From Stichopus chloronotus (taxonomy: Eukaryota > Echinodermata > Holothuroidea > Aspidochirotida > Stichopodidae), in contig CM037843.1 of the NCBI GenBank assembly GCA_021234535.1, forward strand, positions 39,991,200-40,055,199: a stretch of 64,000 bases of DNA, written 5' to 3'. Under the pieces are notes generated by a model. The model had not been told where the DNA came from. It saw only the letters and a program-made list of their open reading frames with translations, and searched no databases. The translations under genes were made by a program, and so were the position numbers. Position 1 is the stretch's first letter. The number at the start of each line of letters is the position of its first letter. Shown one piece after another: positions 33,055 through 45,956 of the stretch.

Positions 33055-35204
33055 CTGCTCTGTTCAGCAGAGACAAAACATTGTATAGTAGTAGGCAAAA
33101 CAAAATCTATACTGAACTCAAAGAAAATGTCTTCACTATTCAACAAAAGCTGCTTTTTCTGTGCCCATCAACAAGCTCATTTGTAAATACAGATATGCAG
33201 TACACAAGTCAGAGATATAACCAAATAGGTGCAACAATTGTAACAGGTACAAAAACTCACTACATACTTACACCTTTGAGTTTCAACCTCTCTAAAGTTG
33301 TGTGTCATTTATGTTAGATATCTGCTGATCACAGAATCATCCCTAATATGCCTGCAGTCGGTTTGGCAAACGTTATATGACATCTTAGAAAGTGATGAAG
33401 TTCAGTGGTAGTTGTGACGTCCTTCCCAGACGTCCAAGATCTCTGCAGGACAACCATATTTTGTCGCAAGGTCGTTCTTCAGACGAACAATTTCAGTTAG
33501 TTCTTGAATCAAGTTAAGATTTTACTCACTTTACGTGATGCAATGTCACGAAAAGTGGCAGTGGATTTGCTAACAGCACAATTCCAGTCTGTTTATGGTG
33601 CAACAGCCCTGACATCAGTCATGATGTGGAATGAAGTTGGCAGGGCAACTAAAGTTTGAAAGGAACAACCACAGTGTACATATTACTTGGTCTGTAGACT
33701 ACCAGGTGAAATTGCTAAAATTTAGCATTGTTTCGCTTTTCTATAACACTTCAGTGTAGGATGCTGAGTGTAACCGTTTTACCCAGAAGAACTTTCGCAG
33801 TTGAAATACACCCTCACATTTGGTGTTTGATATCAACAGCTTTAACTGTAAAATTAAATGTTGATGTTATGTAGACTTCTGTTCCATTGATCAGGCGTTT
33901 CAAAAGTACTGTAAATTTAGTATGAAGTAAATGTATAGTACTTCCAGTGTAATGGTCAATAACAAATTTAATGAAATAATTTTTATATTCACAATGCCCT
34001 CCGAGCTAAGTTATTCAGTGTCATCCACAATTCCATCCTATTTAATCCAGTGGACTATTCTAGGTTTTATTTCATTGCTTTTTTTTTTACTACAAATGAA
34101 GGTTGGTGTATCCTGACTTCATCATTTTTTTTTTTTATTCAAATAAAACAAAATATGATAACAAGAAATGTCAAATAGCAAGCAGCACAGACTAATTGGA
34201 AATGACCTTTAGTAAATTATTCGATTATGCCACATGCTATAATTTTAAGGAAATAACATGTTTTCAAATATTGTAAAATTAATTCAACTTGCCTGTGACA
34301 AAAGTAAGTACATATTTTGCTCACTATCTGATATGTTCCCATGGTTGCAATGCTTGCCAAGTGTTTGAAATCGTGATAATTTACTTTGCTTCCAATGACC
34401 CTGTAGGGACATAATGTATTTGGACACAGTATGAGCGCTTCATTTGTTCAGGGATTCGGACATGTTTTGTGAAATGAGTGCAGCAAATCTGTGGAAGCAA
34501 ATTCTAAGGGGAATATGACCAATGCTTGTAGTGTTATTTAGGAATTATGTGATACCTATAAAGCAAACAGATATTTGTAAATGTATTTCTTGCATTCTTT
34601 CAGTGCCTTATTTAGACAAATGAAATGTGGAGATGGTGAAGGGGAGTAATCTTTTTACCGTATCACCTTCTCCAGCTTATGGGTCGAGACAGTAAATCTT
34701 GTCACAATAGCTGAGTGTAAAGTGGCCCTTGTAAACAGTCACTATAAAGTTCTGAGTTGGGAGTGCAAAGTCTTGGTGACCACTAATCTTGAACCTGCAG
34801 CCACTTGCTTCTGGCATGGATCTCTGACTCAGAGCACAGAGTATAAACTTGCAAATTTATCAATGTTCTTACACTACGCAGTCAATGAGGATGAATGCCG
34901 GCTGACTGACCGACCAACCGTATTTACAAAAATAAGTCACGAGAAATCCAAAGGCTACACAAAACAAGCCACAGAAAAACAAAAACACAACAAGCAAAGG
35001 CTACATAAAGAAGCTATAAAAAGCAGAAGTTTGAAAAAGCTAGCAAAAGGTTCTCTTGCAACTAAAAGACCCAACATAAACAGGCGTAAGACACGCTCCA
35101 GAAAACAAATCAACTCGGACAACATAGCTACATGTAAAAACAACGGGGAAACGAATAAAAAGAATAAGACAAAAACTGAAAAAGAAGATTCACAGTAAAA
35201 GCAT

Positions 35205-35780
35205 CTATTGATGAACGCTTTGATTAAAGACGCTCATTGCACTAGGTAAAAGAGAATTTCGGTAATGATTTGTGACAGTCACAGGGAGAGCAAGTCTACT
35301 AGTGCTTCTCTTAGAACGCCTATCCGTAAGTTGCTTGTTGAGAAGATGGCTGAAATCATTAAGAAGAAGGTCTAATTAATTTTGGAGATGGCACTTGTAG
35401 ACCTGGTCAACATCTTTCAAGTCTTCCCCCACCACTTCTGAAGCTTTTCTAATAATGCTGGCAATTCGCTGTAATTCCACCTAAGAAACATTTCTGCCCC
35501 AACAAATTAAACAATACCTCCAAATACTACACAAAGAAGTATCGTAAAATATCTTTATCATTTCTGGACGTACATTAAAAACAGATAATTTCCTAGGACA
35601 GTGTAGCCTAGAATGCAATTTCTTAATTGTGACATCAGCATGATCACCCCTAGTCAATTTATCATTCAAAACTATTCCAAGATATTTGTAGCTAGAAATA
35701 CGTCCAACAACATTAGCTTTCGAGACCCTAGAGCACTGTGCCTCAAGTGTAGGTTTGTGCGCCACTTGCGGCAAGCATTA
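35205..35780 (-). pseudogene. 3' fragment of a second LINE reverse transcriptase
   Basis: Minus-strand translation reads SSYKYLGIVLNDKLTRGDHA, KLHSRLHCPRKLSVFNVRP and ICWGRNVS, then past a stop LQRIASIIRKASEVVGEDL and LTDRRSKRSTSRLALP. This is the post-catalytic part of an RT from another LINE clade. The RT core itself is missing, so it is a 5'-truncated copy. Confidence 0.75.
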
Positions 35781-36954
35781 TGATTTGGATTGGTGCTCAA
35801 AAATATACTTGCAGGATAATTAGAAAAATTTTTTTCAAAAGCATAGCATCTTAGCCTATTTTAGAATTTTCCCTCAAAACTGAGATAATTTGTCAAATAC
35901 TTGGATTTTTATTGAAAAATTTGGCTAGGAAAATGAAAAAACTGTGCACCATTTTTCATCTGAGCCCCTTCTGAAACGTAAAAAAAAAAAAAAAATTAAG
36001 GGGTTTGAGGCAAGCCTCTCCAGCATGGTGATCAGTGGCGCATTTCATCAACATAATTTCACCTTGTAGTGCTTCATCAGATTTAATTGAGGAAGCCTGG
36101 TTTAGGGTCCAGTGCTAAAGGATTCTCAGGGTCTAAAGGGTTCCAGTACCTACTAACTGCTTTGTTCTAATACTTTTAGAATCTAACAGGGTGTATGGTG
36201 CGAATTTCACTTGCCAATGTCATACTTTTGTATTTCCTCTAATGTTTGCTGTGCTTTGATTTATTGATTATTTAATTTGCAGTTAACGAACAATTAAATG
36301 CTTAAAATGAAAATTTGGCGAGATTATAATGGCACTGTATTCAAATTGAAATTTGAGATAAATAAAAAAAAAGGAGCTGTGTTGTTAATGGCATGCAGGT
36401 TGCGTTGATTAAGGCATATGTATCTGTCATTGTCTGCACAATTCAGGGATGAGGCACAAAGATTAAGTTGGCCTAAAGAAAATTTCCCCTTTCCGTGGAG
36501 AGTTGATAGATTTATTAACAACATACTCTAGAATACACAGCTAAGTCTCATTCCTGAGTGTTCATAGTCAATTACCCACCATATGATTGCTAACTACAAC
36601 AGTAAATTGTACTAACTGTTTGAAATACAATTTTTTTATGAAATGAATATTTTTGTTCTTGTGTGTCTGTGATAGTCCTAACATTGCAGTCTAACTCTCA
36701 AGTTTCAAAGGGAACTTCAGTTCATTTAATGCATGCTTATTATGAGCACTACTTGTCATTGTATATTCATCTTGCCCGAATCCTTCCACTGCAGTTTTTC
36801 ATTGTCATTGATTGGGGAGGGGGAGATAGAAGGGACATGTCCCCTACATTTTGCAGAGGAGGGGATACTAACCCATTCCCCCAACTTTTTGTAACCTGAA
36901 ATTAAGAAAAAGCATGTTATTCTTAGTGAAAGTGTCAATTTCTTAACTTGTGTT
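35781..36954. other. Intergenic, nothing recognised
   Basis: AT-rich sequence with a short A-run near 35980; no gene, RNA or repeat family that I can name. Confidence 0.4.
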
Positions 36955-37510
36955 CAGTAAAAATGAAACAAAAAATTAGCTGGAAATTAAGAAGGCCAGA
37001 GGGACTGGGAAGTGCCATTTCCTGCAATCTTGGGGGGTATTTTTATCAAAATTTTTTTCATTGCACTACACGTCAACTAATGGTGGAGCTCTGCTTTGAT
37101 GGAGTCCAAGTAGAGAAAACATATGACACTGATGGAGTTATTACCGTTCCCCCCAGTTCAACCATTTCCTCAAAGTCGGCTTATGCCAGTGACAGCAGAA
37201 CTTGGTTATGAATCTCTGAATATTTGCCAAGTTCTTCAAAAATAAATGAAAGAGGATGCATAATTCAATTGTTATTCATGTGTCCTCTTAAATCATATGA
37301 TATGTACTACTCTTTCTTCGAAAATTGATTTTTTTTTCTCCTCAACATTGCAAAATTGCAGTTAGGAGATCCCTCTTTAAAGGCAGAGTAGGTGCAGCTT
37401 AATCCCCCACCCTGGAAGTGCTATTTCTGGTCATCTGAGGGGTTTGCAAAGCCAAAAATTTGCTTGCACACTGTGTGCCAATTGATGGCGGAGCTCGTCT
37501 TAGTCCTGCA
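36955..37510 (+). repeat. Dispersed repeat R2, two adjacent fragments
   Basis: Piece one (about 37000-37110) has GGGAAGTGCCATTTCCTGCA and CAACTAATGGTGGAGCTC; piece two (37275-37510) has GATTTTTTTTTCTC, GTGCAGCTTAATCC, TGGAAGTGCTATTTC and CCAATTGATGGCGGAGCTC. So the family's 3' part is present twice in tandem. A C-run follows at about 37519-37535. Confidence 0.5.
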
Positions 37511-37829
37511 ATCACCCTCCCTCCCCCCCCCCCCCAAAAAACAATTCATTCTCAGGGCCCAGGTTATGGGACTTTTAGGCTAAATTTTAGGTCACACCCC
37601 CCACTTTCAGTTACAAATCAACACCCATGCACTCTTCTGAGGTCATCAGAAACTCAGTCAGCACCCTCACAGATGTGGATGCATTTCAGCCTTGATGGAC
37701 CAACTACATATTTAATTTGTGCAGGCAAATTTTCCAAACTACTGAACCCAAAGGGTGTATGATGTTTTGGATTGATGTTTGCATGCCATGATCAACCATC
37801 CCTTTAGTATGAGAGTAAACCGAACAGGA

Positions 37830-38320
37830 GGGAAATCTCAAGGTAGGCATAACTAATTTTATGTGTAGCGTATGAATGCGCTATATCAAGTAGAAAACCC
37901 TATTGTTTTTTTTATGTAGGTCAAAGGTCATTTTAGGTCTTGCAGTCAAACACTAAAACCCGTGTTGTCATCATATCTCAAGGTAAGAAAGATGGATACT
38001 TTTCATGCTTGGTACATTTATTATTAATGTCCATATTTAGCAGAAGAGACCTTCCACTTTTTGTGGAGGTCAGTAAGTCATCAGCGGTCACCTGAGGTCA
38101 AAAGTAAAAGCCACATTCTGTAAAATGATACCTCAACTTGCAGGAATGGAAACTTTAAATGCTTCATATCCCACAAAAGAACTTCAGCTAGTATTTGCTT
38201 GTGAAGGTCAAAGGTTATCTGGAGTCATCAGAGGTCAAGATGTGGAAACCTCATGTGGGTAAACATGATATCTCAGAAGGTCAGTTTTGACTGATATCAT
38301 ACCTGGTATGTGTACAAACT
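37830..38320 (+). repeat. Degenerate copy of the 145-bp repeat family, intergenic
   Basis: Three to four units with the phrases CATATCTCAAGGTAAG and AACATGATATCTCAGAAGG; perfect DR1 at 37918-37930 and a one-mismatch DR1 near 38205. No ends recognised. Confidence 0.6.
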
Positions 38321-38548
38321 TTCTTGGAAGGAAGTAACATGTCCACTCTGTCATGCGGTGCTTTTCACTAAAGTGTAAATAATTTGAGTATAAGTGATTG
38401 TTGGATTGAATACTTCTGGTAAGGTGTCACTGGTTTGTTTGATACGGTGGCTTAAAAGTGCTGTCCAGACAAGAATATCTCTGCTCCGTAACGTGACAAC
38501 TTTCTGCAAAATGTCTAGATAACAAGAAAATATAGTATCAAAAAACGG

Positions 38549-39252
38549 AAAAATGATCAATTGTTTAGTTATGTTATTTGAACAATTAAACTATTTTCAA
38601 GTTGTTCAAATGACTATTTGTCATATCTTGTCATTTCAACAATTTGCTGCAAAATGCCCAGTTGTTCTCTTTTTTTTTCTTAGTGAGCACTTCAACACTT
38701 TCCTGCAAAATGTCCAAATAACAACTTATTGTGTACCGTCAAATCAACAATTTTTTGCGGAATGATATCTTGTTCATATCTTTTTTAGTGAACAATTAAT
38801 CAATTTTCTGTCAATTGGACAACTTATATCGTCATGTAATTTGTATTTCTGGTCTAGGAAGTGAACAAGTAGGCTAGACATTTTGCAGAAAATTGATGAA
38901 ATGACAAGATATGATAAGTTGTCATTTGAACATTTTTCAGAAAATTGTTCAATTGCCCACTTAGTAAAGAAAGTGAACAATCAACACTTTGAAGAAAATT
39001 GTTCAATTGCTCACTTAGAGACAAAAGTGAACAAGTAGAAATTTTGCAGCAAATTGTTGAAATGACAAGATATTATATGTTTTCATTCAAACATTTTGCA
39101 GAAAATTGTTCAATTTACAGGATGTGACATGTTGTTATATGAACATTTTTCAAATAATGTTGAATTCCTCACTAAGAATCAAGTAAACAAGTTAACATTT
39201 TGCAGAAAAATGTTGAGTTGTTCAAATAACACAACTGAACAATTGATCATTT
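38549..39252. mobile_element. Foldback element with internal tandem words
   Basis: About 700 bp. The first 43 bases (AAAATGATCAATTGTT start, about 38550) and the reverse complement of the last 43 (ending about 39251) match at about 38 positions. Both arms are built from short repeated words (TTTTCTGCAAAATGT, TTGAACAATT, CTTAGTGAG) in opposite orientation, so the whole could fold on itself. It resembles foldback transposons such as the TU family described in sea urchin. No coding is seen. Confidence 0.6.
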
Positions 39253-40133
39253 TTCTTTCTTTTTTCTTACTCCATCCACCGATTTCCCATCGGTAATACA
39301 TACCAGGTGGGATTAGGTGATATGATACAAGAATCATAATGAATTACGCAACCTCTTCCGTTTTTTCTTTGAGAACTTGACAAATACTTTGTCGCTGAAC
39401 ACATAGGAACACCGACACCGAGATATGTATTTTTTTTTTGGGGGGGGGGGGGACAGGTTGCCTGAAGTATGTTTGTGACTAATCACATTGGTTGGCACAG
39501 AGCGTACGAGAAAACTGTTGCTTTTCAAAACCTCCCTGAGATGGCAGGAAACGATGCTCCCCAGGTGTAGTTGAACTGCATATTTCCAGCCTTGAAATAT
39601 GGATATCATGTCTGCAAAAAATAAATTTGTGCAAAAAGAAAAATCAATATATTAAAAATAGCAATACAAATCAGTGTTTTTGAGTTGATACAAGAACCAT
39701 AATAAGAACGCATTCGCGGTCATTTTTTTTTTCGTATAATAAGCTACGCAATCTTATTTTTCCTTATTTTTTGAGTTCTTGATTAGATTTTTATTACTTT
39801 GCCACAACCCTCGATGTCTGCATAATAAAGTATAAAGCTAGTTCTTGTACCCATAATTTTGTAAATGATATAGCCAGCTTGATGACACAATTTGGTGCAA
39901 TATTCTGCATCTTGTCATGAGATGAGGTACTAGTAGATTGTCGTATGAAAAATGCCAACTGGTAGTTAACATTTTCTGACTGTCGTCGCTATGACAGATT
40001 TGCCCCGGTCGCGACGGCCCCAGTGGTAATCAAAAATGTTCTTGAAATGAGCCAGATTTGACAAACCAAATGCCTGATTAAGAGATATTCTTAGCTAATC
40101 GTTGGATAATTTTAGATTTTCGATTGAAATGCA

Positions 40134-40341
40134 GGATTATCAAAACAATTTCGTCATATTGGACGATAATCCAATATTGTCCGCGATATGATCATTGTCT
40201 GTCAATAATCTCGGATTACGTGTCTCTGCCCCTACCTATTTTGATAATTTTTGATGTTCTTGTGATAAATCAGATTACAAACGCATAATCCAGGATTATC
40301 GGTAAATATTCCAGGATTGGTCGTTTCATCGTTTTGGATTA
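40134..40341. promoter_or_regulatory. Homotypic cluster of GGATTA / TAATCC sites
   Basis: Exact sites at 40134 (+), 40167 (-), 40213 (+), 40286 (-), 40293 (+) and 40336 (+), with AGATTA near-matches between. GGATTA is the core site of K50 homeodomain factors (Otx, Pitx, Goosecoid). The spacing and mixed orientation look like an enhancer; nothing coding is seen here. Confidence 0.35.
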
Positions 40342-41263
40342 GCCTACTGTTCGATTATCTTTGATTTTCTGTTGATGCGCCGTTCGGCTTGCCATAGATA
40401 AGAACATCTGAGAGTGTGTTGAATCCTTGTTCTTGTGACCAAAATCGGGAGTTAAAATATGACAACACATAGGCTAGGTCTTATCAGACTCAAAGCAGCC
40501 TAGGCTTACAATGTTTATGAGTATATGGACATACGTAACTCAGCTCACAGCTGTGGCACTCTAAGTTACACTATACAGTACACGTACGTACACTTGTACT
40601 GCAGTTACACCACACTCCTACTGAAGTCACAGTATCCGCAGTTGGCCGGTTTCTTTAACTACATGAACATCTTCCATGGTGAACCGCATATGGCGTTGGT
40701 GGCACCAAATTAATGTTATTTGTTCGAACCTGTCAGAGCTGTAGATACAACTGGAACTAACGTTACAAACAGGTAAACTGACGTTTGCCATCTGCATTAC
40801 ACTGAATTACTGTGTTACTATGTTAGTGTTAGCCTAACGTTAAAATACGTGTACTACGTGAGGGTAGGCCCTATCTAAGCCAAGGCTTAACTTACTACTA
40901 GTTAGTGTTTTTTAGTAACTTTTACACTGGCTAAACCATAGTTCATACTCAAGTATGGCTACAGAAATAATTTTGTAGGCCCTATAACAAACTGTAAGCT
41001 ATATTGCTAATCAGCAAGTGCTGGGAAGACAAAGGGCTCAACAGCACCACACAGTGTTATTTGGTATTGGTAAGGCGCTTAAGGTGACAGCTCTCTAGGC
41101 ATAGTGTTAGGTTTTACAAAATACATTTTCAGGTTGAGTGTATATCTGAGCGGGATTTTATATGGGAGGAACCAACAAAATTTAGCCTGGGGAAAGCTAG
41201 CAGGTCTGAAGCTAGAACCCCATTCCGGGTAACCAGCAGTTATCATTAAGTGTACTGGAACAT

Positions 41264-41640
41264 TCAGATTCCCAAAGTTAAACCACCTACCAGTTCTAAC
41301 ACAGCTGTCAATATATGAGCTCTTGTGTCAGGCAAACTCTCTGGCGATGCCACCAAACCAGGCGAAAAACATTCAGGCCTTTGCAGGTGGACCATCCCTC
41401 TGTCAAGCACTAATTTTTGTTGCTTAAATCTCTCATTGACAACTTCTGCTTCTTCATCACTCTGTTTCACGGCTAGTCCAAGCTTTTCAGCCCAATTTAT
41501 CCCCTGGGAACTCATCAGTGGTGTTTTCAGTACCAACCACAACTCCTCTCTTATGAAGAAATAACTTATATTCTTCCTTTTTCATGCATAAAAACTCTCT
41601 AGCTTCAAAAACATCTCTGCTGGAGCACATCAAACCTCAG
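41264..41640 (-). pseudogene. Unrecognised broken antisense open frame
   Basis: A 92-codon minus-strand frame (41264-41542) reads like real protein (for example EKLGLAVKQSDEEAEVVNER, ARG/GLU-rich and balanced), and just 5' of it another frame reads KEEYKLFLHKRGVVVGTENT and stops. Together they look like one reading frame with a shift near 41510. I do not recognise the family; it may be a pseudogene fragment or retrocopy. Confidence 0.3.
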
Positions 41641-41657
41641 TAATGGATAAAGTAAAT

Positions 41658-41788
41658 CTCGAAGGTACAGTACGCAGGTGTGTGTGCATGCTGGAAGCAT
41701 GCAAAAATCCAGTCATATACGCAATGATCCCTTTTCAATCCCATAATTCATCAGTGCAGCGTGTGAAGCTTGCATTTCGCTGATTAGC
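41658..41788 (+). repeat. 130-bp dispersed repeat, orphan copy
   Basis: Second copy of the segment found upstream of RDH-B exon 1 (16040-16169). No RDH exon follows it here; the broken antisense frame at 41.3-41.6 kb lies just beside it. Confidence 0.75.
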
Positions 41789-42779
41789 AATATAGCTTTC
41801 AGGCTAACTAGTGTTACTAATAAGCTTCGGTAACTAACATTACTAAAGTACTAGGCCTAGGCTAGTACAGTCTTTCTCAGGACACACTGAATGTTTTTCA
41901 GCTGATTTTAAGCCACAGTGAACAGGGATGTAGTCAAGACCACCCTTGGCCTTGACCTCTCAATCTCACTAAGGCCTCAGCAGTCACAAGCCCTCCATAC
42001 AGTGTTGCAGGAACCTATTCAAGGCTGGCCTTGGACTGCCCAGACTTGACTGCAACACTGTCAGTGAATGACAAGTAGACAATACAACTTAGTCCCTCAC
42101 TTGAAGTTAAATCTGCAGTACGCAGTAAGTTTCAGTAACAACTAACATAGGAACAAATTTTTGTGTAGGCTATTACTTAATGAACGCCTATGGTTGTTGC
42201 TCCCAACATGTTACTTTACTTTTGAAACAATTCCTCATGTCCTTTGCGATCTGGTTTCTTCATATAAAGTGAAAACGACACAACTGCTGTGTGAACACCT
42301 GTGTCAGATTACTGAATTTGCCTACCAATACACAGCAAGTACTGTACAGTTAGTTCAAAATGGAATCATTTTCTCTGAGCAAAGTCTGTGATCCTATTAT
42401 TTATTAATAGGTGTAGGTGGGTGTATTTATGTACACTGGTAAGACCTCTCCACACAAATGTGATGTATGGCACTGTGGAAATGCCAGTGATAACAATACA
42501 GCAGATGTCTTGGTCAGGTATCTGAAGGGTATTGAGAGAAAGTTACCTGGTTCCGATTTTTAGGGATGGATGAAAACACTGATTGTAGGACATCACATAT
42601 TGTACCAATTCAAACGAAATTACAAGTGAATACAGTAGTTGTTATTATGTTACCGTGTAAGATTTCATGGTATACCAGTATTTTTATGCCTATTATACCT
42701 ACCTATGATGAATACTGGATGAAAGTGTTTAGTAGCTTACTGGTCCAGATTGTTGTAAAATTGAGCTTAAAAACTCATG

Positions 42780-44765
42780 AGCGTCACTGTCATAATAGAG
42801 GCAGAACACATGCTTGCAACAATGCTTATATAGTCAAGTCTTGAGAGTGTTTAAATTCTTAGCTTCCACAAATGTAATAGGTAATGAGTTCCAAAGCCTG
42901 GAAATGCATTATGGTTCACACCTGTACGACAGAAAAATTGGAATTCTTCTTTGAATGAGCCTCTGGTTATTGCGTGCATGATTGCAGTTGAAAAGGTTGG
43001 TCACAGCCAGGTCATAAATGTTGGCAGTAATCTTTTATACTTGGATCATATCGCCTCTTGCTCTCATGTACGTCACTGTTAGTAAATTTGATCTAATTAT
43101 GCATTCCAGATTGGACAGGTGTGATAAGGTGGAATTACAGTAGCTTTGCTGCCCTTTGGATACTCTCAGTTGAATTAATATGCTTATTCAGATGTGGGCA
43201 CCAGATACCGTCGGAAATTTCAATGGGCGGCCAAGCAAGAGCTTTGTAGAGATGTACAGTGCAGTACAAGGGATGTTTCATTCAAATAGTTAAATGTTCT
43301 AGGGATTAGTCCTAATAATTGGCTTGCTTTATTGACCACCTTATAGGTAAGTTGAAGCAAAGGTGAGAATCAAAGTAGCACCAAGCAGGGATCTGCCATT
43401 GGAAGGAGATTAGATAGAAAAGATAATTACTGCTAACACTTTAAGACCCACCAAATGGAGTGAAGATAAGCTGTTAAATTGTCTCAGAGATATTTTGTTC
43501 CTTTTTTGGGTAATTGCAGTTCAGTATCATGCAAGTAGCGACTTCATTATAAGTCAACCATTTCATATACAATTAGCTAGCTCAGAACATTGCTTTGCCC
43601 CCAAGTGTTTAGCCACCAGCATTTTCAGAAAAGGTGGCACAAAACTGGAAATGACTGTTTTGATTTGCATAAATAATTTGTCAGTGTTAACAAGGGGTTG
43701 CATGCAAATGACCTGAAGAGGCAGAAGTCTAATATTGTGTCAGCTAGCTGTGAAGTCTCCTGAAATAGCCAGATCTTTTCATGTTTTGACATGCAACCTG
43801 AAATGTCATACTGTCCATATCCGACACAGACAGATACTAATTGCAGGTAGGCCTGTGACGACTGACACTGCTGTTGCAGAACTTACTGTACAGTACTCGT
43901 CCATAACTGTAGCAGATGACAGAGGCCATGTTGAGTTTATGTTCTAATCTTGTTTAACTCCTGTAGAAATCTCCAGAATGAAACAAAAGATGGATTACTA
44001 CAGAAATTTGGCAGCTGTACTCATGACTTCAAAGCATTGCATCTCCTTCTAATGACAGCTCCCTGCGCTAAGATCATTTTCAGCTGCTACATGATCAGTT
44101 TTACAGGTGAAAATATTATAATGAAATAGAACATGATCATGCCTGGTAATACTAAGACCCTTGCACTTATCCTGAATGTAACTTCAATGGCCAGTCGGTT
44201 GACCATGTGGTCAACTTGTGGAGATCTTGAAGAATGTTATGATCATCGTATGATGTGATGGTTTTATGAAGCCTGGTGTCTTTTGCAAAAAGATACACAG
44301 TTGAGTCGATGATATCTGATAAATTGTCAATGTAGATAACTGTGGACTGAGGGCACTGCCTTGGGGAACGCCACTGGGGACAGAGTCAGGGTCAGAGTAA
44401 CAACCATTGACAATAACATGTTGGGTCCTATTCGATAAAAAAGACCTTATCCAACCATGCAGTGGATCCTTAATACCATGAGCAGCTCAGTTCATATAAC
44501 AGACATTCATGGGTTACAGTGTCATAGGCTTTCATAAAGTTGTTTTACCATGTTTCTATAAAAATCATTCAGCACATGTAAAAGCTGTAGAATGGTAGAT
44601 CTTCCTCCCATGAAACCAAACTGCTCATCGTTTACTAGGTTATTACTAAGCATGACATAAGACTGTTCCTGATGATGGATTTGAGAAGCTTGCAGATCAC
44701 ACTAGAGAGACTGACAGTCTTTGGAGTCTTGAATTAGTTGAATCAGTCACAAAGTTGCTGCCAAA
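42780..44765 (-). pseudogene. Decayed LINE reverse transcriptase with nested insertion
   Basis: On the minus strand the translation, across several frames, shows a CR1/L2/jockey-type RT: SLSSVICKLLKSIIR, VNDEQFGF, GWIRSFLSNRTQHVIVNG, SVPSGVPQGSAL (near 44351-44385) and VYLFAKD where an active enzyme has FADD. Downstream come DLHKLTTWSTDW, then, after about 640 bp of unrelated sequence (about 43400-44040), KASQLLGLIPRTFNYLNET and the C-terminal CTQ-PEAHSK region. Many frameshifts and stops; not functional. Confidence 0.8.
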
Positions 44766-44798
44766 TTTCAAGATGCTGCAGACAAAGAGCACTCTGAC

Positions 44799-44830
44799 GT
44801 ATGAAAAGAGTATGAAAAGAGTATGAAAAC
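44799..44830 (+). repeat. 11-bp tandem triplet
   Basis: GTATGAAAAGA twice, then GTATGAAAAC. It lies just beyond the 5' end of the antisense LINE relic. Confidence 0.7.
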
Positions 44831-45956
44831 AGTACTTTGACATATGTGAAATGCGCATCGTAACAGCTGGTATTCCCCATGAGCGCTATGTAAGCCTATG
44901 TGAAAACACAATGTTACACTTAAATGCAACAGTACATACATAGAACTATATCACAAACCAGAACAAAGCCTTTCTACAAATTTTAACCTTGAATCTAAAA
45001 CTTTTAAGCCACTAGGATTATAATCAATGATAAAATGTCATATAAACATCTCTTTAAATAACATAAACTCCATTATTTACAGTCAGCTGGTCACTTCCAC
45101 AGTTTTCATCAGTACTGGGAAATTTTCAATCCTGTTATTGATAACATAAGGACAATTATGTACTGGGTTTTGCACACAGAACAGGTTACATGTTGCCAGT
45201 TGCCTAACCAGAGTGACGTATTGCATTTCATGAAAATAAATCCATTCTAACTACCAGGACTCAGCCTGGTAGTTGGTAGTTGTCAGTTGTCAATATTATC
45301 GGGCATTGAATTTTAGGAAGGCAAGTGCAATGGCTTGCAACCACTTGCCTCAAATCACTGTGAGCAGTGTGATTTTATGCACACCTACCATAGGGAATGG
45401 GAATTTAGATAAATCGTTTAAGTTTCATAAAACAGCCCACCTAGCACACTCCTTAATATGCACTAAGAAGTGTGATTTTTAGCACACCTGGAAAAAAACT
45501 AATGGCATGTATTATGGTTTTTTCTGAAGCTTTTCATGCTGCTGCCAATTCTTTTTGTGCATTTCTGTTATTTGGAAATGTCACTCTACCAATGAAGCAA
45601 AAATAAATGTGAAAATTAGTAATTTACCCAACTTTGACTAAGTTGTTTTTACATGCTGTGGCAAGTACTCACAATCACCTATTTATTCCTTTCTTATTTG
45701 TTGAATTTTAAATACTGCAAGTTTCTAGAATAAGACCTATTTTATTTAGCCTCTGTGGGCTTTCACATTTGCATATCCCTCAAATCTGCAGAAGATGGAT
45801 GAAGGGAAGTCATTTCTATCCCATGTTCTGTGTTGCAAATGAGAAAGATCATTATGTTGTTGATTACTCAAATACACAATAATCAAATAGTAATTGATCT
45901 GTTGTGGTATCCATGGTACCATTGTCACATGTTTTGTTTGCTGTTTCCTGTTGCAG

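Larger units (their letters stand above)
31460..35204. other. RDH-B 3' UTR and intergenic sequence
   Basis: Includes the probable RDH-B 3' UTR to about 32.75 kb. From there to the LINE fragment there is no recognisable gene. A Lys/Asn-rich open frame at 34722-35198 is not convincing as coding. Confidence 0.4.
39253..42779. other. Intergenic, partly regulatory-looking
   Basis: Holds a T/G homopolymer pair at about 39430-39451, the GGATTA cluster (40134-40341), a small CpG-richer stretch to about 40770 that ends in a donor-like CAG/GTAAAC, the orphan 130-bp repeat and the broken antisense frame. The donor-like site could end a non-coding first exon of the zinc-finger gene, but this is a guess. 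Confidence 0.3.

Noticed and set aside
34722..35198. 158-codon Lys/Asn-rich open frame
   Set aside because: A-rich composition explains the open frame; no domain or plausible splice context; it abuts the 3' side of an antisense LINE fragment.
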